DNA of 64,000 bases from NCBI GenBank assembly GCA_944326455.1, contig CALVEA010000001.1, positions 1-64,000 of the forward strand. Direction: 5' to 3'. The notes beneath the pieces are model-generated. The model searched no databases and was not told the DNA's origin. It was given only the letters and a program-made list of their open reading frames with translations. Positions 32,902-41,311 of the stretch are shown here, piece by piece (the stretch's first letter is position 1; every line of letters starts with the position of its first letter). The translations under genes were made by a program, and so were the position numbers. Origin of the DNA: Candidatus Gastranaerophilales bacterium (GTDB lineage Bacteria; Cyanobacteriota; Vampirovibrionia; Gastranaerophilales; Gastranaerophilaceae).

Positions 32902-33180
32902 ATGCTAAATAAATTAATACTAATTCTTTTAATATACCTTGGAATATCTTCAGTTTACGCTGCCAATGTTATAATAAATAAAGATATTAACAGCTTTTTT
33001 ACCGAAACCCCGCAAAGAAACGCAAATGCAACTTGTTTTATGTATCCGAATAATCAGTACAAGTGTACTTGCAGATTTTCAAACAATCAAAAAATCTGGG
33101 CATCCGGAGACATTCTGCAAATCAAAGGGTTATCAACCGGAATGAAGTCCGGCATAATTAAGGATTGCAGCAACAAATAA
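32902..33180 (+). CDS. Small secreted Cys-containing protein
   Basis: A 92-aa precursor. MLNKLILILLIYLGISSVYA-AN is a signal peptide, leaving about 72 residues with four cysteines (ATCF, KCTC, KDC) that can form two disulfides. No domain recognised. AAGGGAG precedes the ATG. Stands alone between two motif-protein genes. Confidence 0.65.
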   Translation: MLNKLILILLIYLGISSVYAANVIINKDINSFFTETPQRNANATCFMYPNNQYKCTCRFSNNQKIWASGDILQIKGLSTGMKSGIIKDCSNK

Positions 33181-33337
33181 ACTTAATTTGCTTCAAAAAT
33201 CCGATACACTTCCAAATTGAATCTTGCCCAAAAGAATATTGACAAGGTTTATAGAGCTTGCCCAAATATAGAATTTGTTATTCTAATTAGCTTTGAAAAA
33301 TAGCAAATTTATTTTTTGACGGTTTTATATCTAATAA

Positions 33338-35686
33338 ATGAAAATACAAAATCAAAATTACCTCTTAAGCTATAATACATACACAACTCCTAAGCCCCCT
33401 CGTTTCACTGGCTTTAAACCAAAGTATTATGATGCATTATTTGACGAGTACAGCCCTAATCTAAGGATTTCTGAAAGAGAAATCGCAAAAACCTTTTCCG
33501 GAAAGGTCAATACTATAAAAGATTTTCTAAATCTTGAGGGCTATTCTTTTGATTTATTGTCAACTCTAAAAGACAAGAAAAAGACTGAACTAAAATATTT
33601 ATATGAAATTGCTTCTAAAAAAGACTTAACTAATCAAATAAGAATTCCTGCAAACAAAATTTTGGATTTTGCCTCTTTTTCTCATGAAAAACTAAAATCT
33701 ATGGAACCAATCATTCTTTCACAAAATGATTTACATTTGTGGAATTATGAACCTGACTATATTTTAAATTTGGCAAAACTAGATGATAGAAGACTGAATA
33801 TCTTTTTAGAACTTGCAAAGTGTAACGTAACACCACACAGTACACAAGCTGTATTGGAAGACACAGAAATTAATTGGGACAAACTTGTCGAAAAAGCAAA
33901 GTCTCTCAAAGAATTATATGGAAAAGATTTGCGCGAAATTGAATTCTATAGTAACACAAAAGGTCAAAATTTCTTTTTAGCGGACATTCAACTTCCACAT
34001 AACCCTAATAAACCTGATTGGACAAACTACAAAAGGATAACTGTAAGATTAGATGATGATATGTATCCAATCGGAAAGCAAAAATTAAATACTCATATTC
34101 AGTCCTATGTCGATAACATCTACAACAAAGTTGTCGACAGACTTCATGTTTTTTCTAAAAAAGATTTAGATAACACGATACACCAAGTCCTCGCAAAATG
34201 TCCTGATGCAACTGAAGAAGAAGTCCTTGTTGCAATAAATAAACTAACGCAATTTTCAAGCTATAAGTCGCTGCAGCCAATGGCAAAACAGCTTCAAGAA
34301 CAGGGAATAACAGATTTTGCAAACTTTGGTGAATTATATAAACCATTTAACTATTTTGTTAACCACAAATGCCTCTTTTCCTTATGCGAATCTGAAGAAA
34401 AAAAATTAGGAATTTTAATTACAAAGAATGATATAAACAATGCAGAATTAATGCAAAAACTTAAAGACTCCAAAGACAACCCTGCTCTTAAAAACGTAGT
34501 GTTTATAAATTTAGAAGGTTTTGCAGACGGCGTAAATTTATTCACAGACAATTACAAGCTTCCTGAATTGACTATAAAAACAATACAAGATGCAAAGTTA
34601 ATACAAAACAAGGATAAGAATCTAACGTTTGAAGAATGCGTGAGCAAAGCACTAAACAACCCAATTGAAACACTGCTTAAGAAGTTAGGATTTCAAGTTC
34701 ATACAATTAAATTCAATAACGCTGCCTCAAAAGAGGCTGTATTAGAGCAAATGAGTCCTATCATGCCCACAAAAGATATAATTCAATCTACAATTGAAAC
34801 AATAGCCGATAAATACACTGTAAATAAACATTCATATAATAAGACCAGTGAATTACTCGCAAAATATTACCAAGAAAATGTGAATATATATTCAAAGCAA
34901 AGTCTGGTTGATGCTTTGAAGAAATTAGATAAAAAATTTCAAACATACTTAAAAGAAAACAATCTTTCAAAAGACAATTTATACATAATTGAAAATACGA
35001 CATTAGATAAACCGAAAAGTTACGATATTATAAACAGAATGTATAAGGAATTATTTAATATTCCTGAAAATAAAATACTAAAAATCTCGGATATGGCGCA
35101 AATAAACAACTATCCGGAAAATTCAACATTTTTAGCTATAGATGATATTGCCGGCACAGGAAAATCTCTTTTAGAAATTGGAGACTATAATAAACAAGCT
35201 AAAAATTTATCTCCTAAACAACATATTTTGTTTGCTCCAATAACTGCAACTGACTATGCAGTAAAAAATATACAAGAAAACATAAAAACATTCTCGCGGG
35301 ACAACATTGACAAGTTAATATATCTAGAAGAAAATCTGGCAAAAAATTCATATCATTCAGATATATTTAATAAATTTCTGGCAAAGCTGCTGTCTTTTAA
35401 ATTTTTTCAAATCATTGATAAAGGATTTAGCAACCAAGCTTTATGCACCTCTTTTCCATACATGGCACCGGATAACAATTCCTACGTTTCGTCAAACTTA
35501 GTAAGTTTATTTTTGCCAAGCGAAGATTGCATAAAAAGTTGTCCTGACACATTCAATGAACTTGAAACAAATGCCAGATATTACGATATTTTTGGACAGA
35601 AAAAGAATAACTTAAAGTTAAATTCAAACAATGATGAAATTCCAAGCTGGATAGCAAAATTCAAAGAATTTTTGTTTAAATACTAA
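33338..35686 (+). CDS. Large protein with N-terminal PRFTGF motif and C-terminal PRTase-like site
   Basis: A 782-aa soluble protein. The N-terminus has PPRFTGFKPK at about 19-28, a variant of the shared xFxG motif. Residues 30-400 are helical and may form repeats. Near 602-610 the stretch FLAIDDIAGTGKS matches the PRPP-binding loop of type-I phosphoribosyltransferases (two acidic residues and a T/G/K-S loop), preceded by a hydrophobic strand. No known PRTase of this size fits, and whether it is an enzyme is unclear. It is much more AT- and Lys/Asn-rich than the housekeeping genes. No ribosome binding site is seen. Confidence 0.65.
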   Translation: MKIQNQNYLLSYNTYTTPKPPRFTGFKPKYYDALFDEYSPNLRISEREIAKTFSGKVNTIKDFLNLEGYSFDLLSTLKDKKKTELKYLYEIASKKDLTNQIRIPANKILDFASFSHEKLKSMEPIILSQNDLHLWNYEPDYILNLAKLDDRRLNIFLELAKCNVTPHSTQAVLEDTEINWDKLVEKAKSLKELYGKDLREIEFYSNTKGQNFFLADIQLPHNPNKPDWTNYKRITVRLDDDMYPIGKQKLNTHIQSYVDNIYNKVVDRLHVFSKKDLDNTIHQVLAKCPDATEEEVLVAINKLTQFSSYKSLQPMAKQLQEQGITDFANFGELYKPFNYFVNHKCLFSLCESEEKKLGILITKNDINNAELMQKLKDSKDNPALKNVVFINLEGFADGVNLFTDNYKLPELTIKTIQDAKLIQNKDKNLTFEECVSKALNNPIETLLKKLGFQVHTIKFNNAASKEAVLEQMSPIMPTKDIIQSTIETIADKYTVNKHSYNKTSELLAKYYQENVNIYSKQSLVDALKKLDKKFQTYLKENNLSKDNLYIIENTTLDKPKSYDIINRMYKELFNIPENKILKISDMAQINNYPENSTFLAIDDIAGTGKSLLEIGDYNKQAKNLSPKQHILFAPITATDYAVKNIQENIKTFSRDNIDKLIYLEENLAKNSYHSDIFNKFLAKLLSFKFFQIIDKGFSNQALCTSFPYMAPDNNSYVSSNLVSLFLPSEDCIKSCPDTFNELETNARYYDIFGQKKNNLKLNSNNDEIPSWIAKFKEFLFKY

Positions 35687-35782
35687 ATACCAAGTTATCT
35701 GATGATTTCCCGGCGAAGGATAAAGAATTGCTCTCATACAAGATAATAGCAAAATTATTCTTTATCCGGTTTTTATCTGTGT

Positions 35783-36343
35783 ATGGAAATAAGCGTTCAA
35801 AATAAATACCCGGCTCCGATTTTTAAGGCTGCTAAACCTGCCCGGCTTATAACAGCTTTGCAAAATCTTCATCTTACCCGCCCCGAAGATATAAAAATGA
35901 CAGACGTTTTTATAAAAGAAGTCTCTAAAAATGACGAAGTCGCAAATAAGCTGGTAAAAAAATATCTCTGTAAAGGAAGTGCTGCTCTTGTTTTTGAAAC
36001 TCCCGAAGGAGAAATCTTAAAGCTTACTCTTGGCAATCACTTTCCATTGAACAGACCTGTTGAGAGTTTTGATGTTCCTGTCTATGAACATAAAAAAAGT
36101 GGAAAAGTTCACTGCTATTTAGAAGAAAAGCTATACCAACACGGGCTTTCAGATGTTTTTGTTGATGAGGTAAAAAATCACATACGGGAAAAAGGATACA
36201 GAACCTTTGATTTCTATGACGGAGATATAAACCAAATAGGATTATCAAAAGAGGGAAAACTTTACCTCCTGGACCCCGAATGTGCTAAATACAAAACAAT
36301 CTTTCATGCAATTTTTGACAAAATAAAGCAATTACTTAAGTAA
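35783..36343 (+). CDS. Hypothetical protein with N-terminal PIFKA motif, possible kinase-like fold
   Basis: A 186-aa protein beginning MEISVQNKYPAPIFKAAK. Residues from about 65 on read KGSAALVFETPEGEILKLTLG (like a Gly-rich loop plus VxK strand), then YLEEKL (like a hinge), DFYDGDINQIGLSKEGKLYLLDPECA (like a catalytic loop and a D-P-E in place of DFG). This order resembles a minimal protein-kinase-like fold, but it is a pattern resemblance only. Located 96 bases after the PRTase-like gene. No ribosome binding site is evident. Confidence 0.55.
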   Translation: MEISVQNKYPAPIFKAAKPARLITALQNLHLTRPEDIKMTDVFIKEVSKNDEVANKLVKKYLCKGSAALVFETPEGEILKLTLGNHFPLNRPVESFDVPVYEHKKSGKVHCYLEEKLYQHGLSDVFVDEVKNHIREKGYRTFDFYDGDINQIGLSKEGKLYLLDPECAKYKTIFHAIFDKIKQLLK

Positions 36344-36479
36344 GCTAATATAAGAAATACTCTGGTATTTACAAGAAGGGAGTAGGAGATATAAATTCCC
36401 GAGTTTCCGGAAATGTTATTTTGTTTTTATAGTCTGATTACATGTCAAAAAATATTTTTTGAGGTTTTGTGTAGTTATA

Positions 36480-37472
36480 ATGAAAATCACAAATAACTAT
36501 GGAAAAATAAATTATTATTCATGGACAAAACCAAAATATGCTTCGCCCAGTTTTGGGATAAGCTTTTCTCCTAAAAAGTCATTACGGGATATTTTTGTAA
36601 AGAAATCTCCCGGTTCAGAATCTGGTATATCAAAGATTAAGAGATTGCATCCGGGGAATTTTGGGACTGAATGCAAAGGCTCTTTACCATTAGGTGATTT
36701 TGAAGAACTGTTTGGGCTAAAAGAGTTACAAAATGTCTATAAAAAAGGTATTTCAACAAACACTGACGGCTGGGCAGACTGCTTTTTAAAATCTATGGCA
36801 AATACTCCGCTTTCAACCTCTTCTGTTTACGATTGCTCGGTAATGTACCTTTTTAATAAGGATACAAATACTCACTTTCTTTATCATTCCTACTATAAAA
36901 CCTATAAGGATACATTTGACTCAATTATTAAAAACTTTATGCCTGAAGGTTTTACAAAAGCTGTTATTTTACCGGGACAGAACAGATGGGTTTCAAGTCA
37001 TGAGATAACCCTTCCGGAAATGTTAAAAGCTATTAAATTGAATAATAAGAACGCGCCTATAAACATTCGTCATTATGCATCCCCTCTTCCTGAAGTAGTT
37101 GGTTATAAAGGCGATTTGTACGAAATTCCGAATATGAGAGTTTCTTTAGGATTTTCCGACAAGGGTCAAGCAAGTTTTCCGATATGTGATATAAGAGTCA
37201 GCGGGGTTATTGAAGCTATTGAACATAGTGCTGTCACCCTAGAACAACTCACCAAACAACGTAAAGTGTATAATATAGAAAATTTAGATGCGGAAATTCT
37301 AAAAGTCCTGAACAATATGATTGATAAATATCAGAAAGAAATAGAAAGAATATCTTCCTGCAAAACTCTAAATGAACTTGAAACCTTGACTGAATCTTAT
37401 AACGAGAAGGAATTATCAACATTCCTTAGAGCTATTGAAAATCAAAAACAAAAAATTACAAAAGTATATTAA
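36480..37472 (+). CDS. Hypothetical protein with N-terminal SPSFG motif
   Basis: About 330 aa. The start is placed at the ATG 36480 because the product then reads MKITNNYGKINYYSW...YASPSFGISF, with the motif at about 24-30, as in its neighbours. A longer frame from TTG 36459 adds an unlikely prefix. The middle has VYDCSVMYLFNKD and FLYHSYYKT, a Cys and a His about 17 residues apart that recall CheD/CNF-type deamidases, and PGQNRWVSSHE. The C-terminus is coiled. Function unknown. The deamidase idea is weak. Confidence 0.58.
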   Translation: MKITNNYGKINYYSWTKPKYASPSFGISFSPKKSLRDIFVKKSPGSESGISKIKRLHPGNFGTECKGSLPLGDFEELFGLKELQNVYKKGISTNTDGWADCFLKSMANTPLSTSSVYDCSVMYLFNKDTNTHFLYHSYYKTYKDTFDSIIKNFMPEGFTKAVILPGQNRWVSSHEITLPEMLKAIKLNNKNAPINIRHYASPLPEVVGYKGDLYEIPNMRVSLGFSDKGQASFPICDIRVSGVIEAIEHSAVTLEQLTKQRKVYNIENLDAEILKVLNNMIDKYQKEIERISSCKTLNELETLTESYNEKELSTFLRAIENQKQKITKVY

Positions 37473-37656
37473 TTACTTGTTTGTTAACTTGAAATAAGTT
37501 GCATGCCAGACTCTAAGGTCAATATAAAATGAGAAAAATGCATTAGTTTTCCCTGTTTTATAAAATTAACAAAACTTATCTTGAAATTTTCTTATGTTAG
37601 GAATATAACAAATTACTGTAAGAAGTTAGACTTAAATTTTGGGAATGTAAATAGTT

Positions 37657-39651
37657 ATGGAATATTTTCTTTTAGCAATAGGAATACTGCTTACCGGTGC
37701 CTTTTTGGCTCTTATAGTCAAGGAAGAGTACAAACTTACGGTATGTTCAATTTTTGGTTTTATAGCTTTAGGCACAGCACTGTTTCCTGCAAGCTGGGTA
37801 TTGTTTACAGGAAATGCGCTTGATTATAATTTAACACTTTCACCATTATTTGGTGCGATACCTTTATTAATGGATCCGCTGTCTGCAATATTTGCAGCTA
37901 TAATTTCAATAATGAGTTTCTTGGGGTTAATATATGCAAATGGTTATATGAAACCTTACCTTAAGAAAGGAATGAATGTTTCCGCTCATTGTTTCTTCTT
38001 AATGCTTTTAATAGCTGCGATGCTAAGCGTTACAGTTGTTCAAAACGGCTTATTCTTCCTCTTTGTTTGGGAAATTATGTCTTTATCTTCATTTTTCCTT
38101 GTTATTTTTGAAGGTGAAAAAAAAGAAGTTTTATCAGCAGGTATTAAATACCTGATATATATGCATTTTTCAGTAATATTTTTGATAGCTCTTGTAGTGT
38201 TATTAACAAATCAGGCAAACAGCTTGAGTTTTGCAGATTTTGCTAAAGTTTTGGCTCAGAATCCGCATCTCGCAAATATTGCATTCATTTTAGGTTTTAT
38301 TGGATTTGGTATTAAAGCAGGGTTTGTACCTTTTCATAACTGGCTCCCTGACGCGCATCCGGCTGCACCTACACATGTTTCCGGTATTATGTCCGGCGTT
38401 ATGATTAAAACAGGTATTTATGGAATTTTAAGACTTGTTTTAATGATTGGTACTCCTTCAAAACTTGTTTCTTTCATTGTTTTGGCTATAGCGGTTGTGT
38501 CAGCTTTATATGGTGTTTTATATGCTATTACCCAGCACGATATAAAAAGACTGCTTGCTTATCACAGTATTGAAAATATAGGAATTATAGGCATTGGTAT
38601 TGCTGTTGGTATGCTCGGACTTGCCTACGGAAATTTTGTCGTAGCAGTTCTTGGCTTCGCCGGCGGACTTATGCATGTTTTAAACCACTCAATATTTAAA
38701 GAACTGCTATTCTTTGCGGCTGGCAGTACTTATCTAAAAACCCATACAAGAAATATTGAAAAACTTGGCGGGCTAATTAAGTCAATGCCTTACACGGCGT
38801 TAATGTTTATTATAGGTTCCGTTGCAATCTGCGGACTTCCGCCTTTTAACGGATTTATAAGTGAATTTTTAATCTACGCGGGTATGATTCAAGGTATTCC
38901 GGCTCCGGGTATTGAGTTATTTTTAACGTTGGTTATTTCAATTGCAGCTTTGGGTATGGTTGGAACGATGGCTATACTTTGCTTTACAAAAGCCAGCGGA
39001 ATAATGTTTTTAGGAGAACCTAGGAGTGAAGAAGCAGCCGGGGTTGAAAAAGATTCTTCCTTTATTATGATTCTTCCTATGTCTGTTCTTGCAGCTCTGA
39101 CATTAATAATAGGAATATTTCCAAAACCTTTTGTCAGAACTATCCTAACACCGGTATCTCAATATATTCTTACAAAAAATAACATGGAAAATGCTCAGCA
39201 AATTGTCGATGCAGTGACAAATTTAACCGCTGATATAAGTGTATATTTTGTAGTATTTATTGCTATATTGGCTATAGTTCTTATTCTTAGAAAATTGATG
39301 TGCAGAAGATATGAAGAACATGCAACCTGGGGCTGCGGTTATGACAAGCCTACAAGTAGGATGCAATATACGGCTTCTTCCTATGCAAGTCCGTTTATCT
39401 CAACATTAAGACCATTATTTAAAAGAATTTCTCATATCAAAAAACCAAAAGAAATATTTCCTAAAGAAGCCTATTATGAACAGGAAATTGAAGATATTGA
39501 AGAGGCATATATTGTTAAACCTATTGTCAAATGGGATGAAAAGCTTTTGGCTAAGTTTGAGAGACTTCAAAATGGAAATATACAGCAGTATATTCTAATA
39601 GGACTAATATTCTTATTAGCTGCTATTATTGGGGTCATTTATATAGGCTGA
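37657..39651 (+). CDS. hyfB: Hyf-like complex membrane subunit HyfB (NuoL/MrpA antiporter family)
   Basis: A 664-aa, about 16-helix antiporter-like subunit that would move H+ or Na+. The channel residues are present: the Glu of LFVWEIMSLSSFFLV, the Lys of GIKAGFVPFHNWLPDAHPAAP and the HxxxH/Lys region AYHSIENIGI...LNHSIFKELLF. The C-terminal soluble extension (WGCGYDKPTSRMQY...) is typical of HyfB/HycC and not of NuoL. First gene of a six-gene run hyfB-C-E-F-G-(H)I. Confidence 0.88.
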   Translation: MEYFLLAIGILLTGAFLALIVKEEYKLTVCSIFGFIALGTALFPASWVLFTGNALDYNLTLSPLFGAIPLLMDPLSAIFAAIISIMSFLGLIYANGYMKPYLKKGMNVSAHCFFLMLLIAAMLSVTVVQNGLFFLFVWEIMSLSSFFLVIFEGEKKEVLSAGIKYLIYMHFSVIFLIALVVLLTNQANSLSFADFAKVLAQNPHLANIAFILGFIGFGIKAGFVPFHNWLPDAHPAAPTHVSGIMSGVMIKTGIYGILRLVLMIGTPSKLVSFIVLAIAVVSALYGVLYAITQHDIKRLLAYHSIENIGIIGIGIAVGMLGLAYGNFVVAVLGFAGGLMHVLNHSIFKELLFFAAGSTYLKTHTRNIEKLGGLIKSMPYTALMFIIGSVAICGLPPFNGFISEFLIYAGMIQGIPAPGIELFLTLVISIAALGMVGTMAILCFTKASGIMFLGEPRSEEAAGVEKDSSFIMILPMSVLAALTLIIGIFPKPFVRTILTPVSQYILTKNNMENAQQIVDAVTNLTADISVYFVVFIAILAIVLILRKLMCRRYEEHATWGCGYDKPTSRMQYTASSYASPFISTLRPLFKRISHIKKPKEIFPKEAYYEQEIEDIEEAYIVKPIVKWDEKLLAKFERLQNGNIQQYILIGLIFLLAAIIGVIYIG

Positions 39652-39676
39652 TATTCGAGGAAAAGAAAGGTAGAAT

Positions 39677-40594
39677 ATGCTTACATTAATTATAAATATA
39701 TTAATACTTTTAATTGCACCTTTTTTAATGATAGGTGTAATTAAGAAGACAAAAGCTTTTTGGGCTGGAAGAAAGGGCGTTAGCATACTGCAGCCGATAT
39801 GGGACTTTATAAGACTTATGAACAAGGATTTGGTTATAAGCAAAACCACTTCTTGGGTATTCAAGGCAGCTCCGGTCATAAGTTTTTCCACAATTCTGTT
39901 TGCAGCTCTTTTAGTTCCTCTTGCTGACGGCAGATCTATTATTGTATTTCCGTTTGCCTTCATAATGTTTGCTTATATTTTAGGTTTTGGAAAATTTTTC
40001 TCTCTTCTCGGCGCTCTTGATACAGGAAGCAGCTTTGAGGGAATGGGGGCTTCAAGAGAAGCTTGTTTTTCAACAATAGTTGAACCTGCATTTTTCATAG
40101 CAATGGCTTCTATTGCAGCTTTAACCCAAAACTATTCATTCGCTGCTTTTAAGGGAATTCTTCATAGCGCGGGCATATATGGATATTTAATTATAGCACT
40201 TACTGCAGCAGCTCTGTTTTTAATGCTCCTTATAGAAGGCTGCCGGGTTCCGGTTGATGATCCGACAACACACCTTGAATTAACAATGATTCATGAAGTT
40301 ATGATTCTTGATAATTCCGGACCGGATTTAGGTTTAATTACTTGGGGCGCTGCAATTAAAATGTTTTTGTTTGAGGCTTTGATTGCAAATTTAATTATAC
40401 CTATGGGATGGGCTCCTCTTTATTCTATAATTGCCTTTTTAGTAATTGTATTTTTGCTTTCAGTTCTTATCGGTACGATAGAGTCTTCAATTGCAAGATT
40501 CAGAATGACACATGTTTTTGAATTCATTTTTATAATGACATTGACTTCGCTTTTGATTCTTGCTCTTGTAACATACAGAATATACGGAAGTTAG
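39677..40594 (+). CDS. hyfC: Hyf-like complex membrane subunit HyfC (NuoH family)
   Basis: A 305-aa polytopic subunit that anchors the peripheral arm. Family stretches: WAGRKGVSILQPIWDFIRL near the N-terminus, GMGASREACFSTIVEPAFF, and the acidic loop EGCRVPVDDPTTHLELTMIHEVMILDNSGPDL that couples to the large subunit. Good ribosome binding site (AGGAAAAGAAAGG). It starts 25 bases after hyfB. Confidence 0.9.
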   Translation: MLTLIINILILLIAPFLMIGVIKKTKAFWAGRKGVSILQPIWDFIRLMNKDLVISKTTSWVFKAAPVISFSTILFAALLVPLADGRSIIVFPFAFIMFAYILGFGKFFSLLGALDTGSSFEGMGASREACFSTIVEPAFFIAMASIAALTQNYSFAAFKGILHSAGIYGYLIIALTAAALFLMLLIEGCRVPVDDPTTHLELTMIHEVMILDNSGPDLGLITWGAAIKMFLFEALIANLIIPMGWAPLYSIIAFLVIVFLLSVLIGTIESSIARFRMTHVFEFIFIMTLTSLLILALVTYRIYGS

Positions 40595-40603
40595 GCAGGA
40601 AAA

Positions 40604-41311
40604 ATGGAAAACATATTTATAATTTTACTCGGTTTATCAATGATTTATATAGCATCAACAAGCAGACTTGCTGCGCATATTAACATGGTTGCTGTTCAAG
40701 GATGGCTGTTGTTCTTTGTTTGCCTTTCAGGTTTCATAAAGGAACCATGGTTTGAGTGGGCTATTTTCACAAACATTCAATCATTTTCGGCAAATTTTGC
40801 GCATGTTACCGGTTTGCTGTTTGTTATCGCAGAAACTCTTGTTGTAAAAGCTTTTGTTATCCCTTGGTTTTTAAAGAAAGTCCTTAGAAAGACAAATTCG
40901 CACAGAGATACAGAAGCTAATATTCCGCATTTTTACTGCATGGTTATATCAAGCGTAATTCTTTTCGCCGGGTTTTTGATTGCAAATATCAATACTCCTG
41001 CATTTAGACTTGTTTCACCTATGTACTTTGGGATTTCAATCGCAGTTATTATTACCAGTTTATGGCTCATTACAATTAAACATAAGGTTCTGTCAAATGT
41101 TATCGGTTTTATTACAATGGAAAATGGAATTTTCTTACTTTCACTTTCTGTTGCAAAGGAAATGCCGGTTATAATTAACCTGGGTGTTTTATTGGATATA
41201 TTTATTGCAGTATTTATTCTCGGTATGCTCGTTAGAGAAATTAATAACGAGTTTGAGGATTTGGAAGTTTCGAATTTATCAGATTTAAAGGATTGCGAAT
41301 ACAATGATTAA
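40604..41311 (+). CDS. hyfE: Hyf-like complex membrane subunit HyfE
   Basis: A 235-aa protein with about seven hydrophobic helices, comparable to HyfE, which has a NuoK/MrpC-like half. Visible: helix pairs such as HVTGLLFVIAETLVVKAFVIPW and GFITMENGIFLLSLSVAKEMPVIINLGVLLDIF, the latter with the conserved Glu of MrpC/NuoK. The gene overlaps hyfF by eight bases. Confidence 0.82.
   Translation: MENIFIILLGLSMIYIASTSRLAAHINMVAVQGWLLFFVCLSGFIKEPWFEWAIFTNIQSFSANFAHVTGLLFVIAETLVVKAFVIPWFLKKVLRKTNSHRDTEANIPHFYCMVISSVILFAGFLIANINTPAFRLVSPMYFGISIAVIITSLWLITIKHKVLSNVIGFITMENGIFLLSLSVAKEMPVIINLGVLLDIFIAVFILGMLVREINNEFEDLEVSNLSDLKDCEYND

Noticed and set aside
37581..37823. 80-aa frame overlapping the start of hyfB
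   Set aside because: It runs 167 bases into hyfB in another frame, is Tyr/Phe/Ser-rich and lacks a ribosome binding site.
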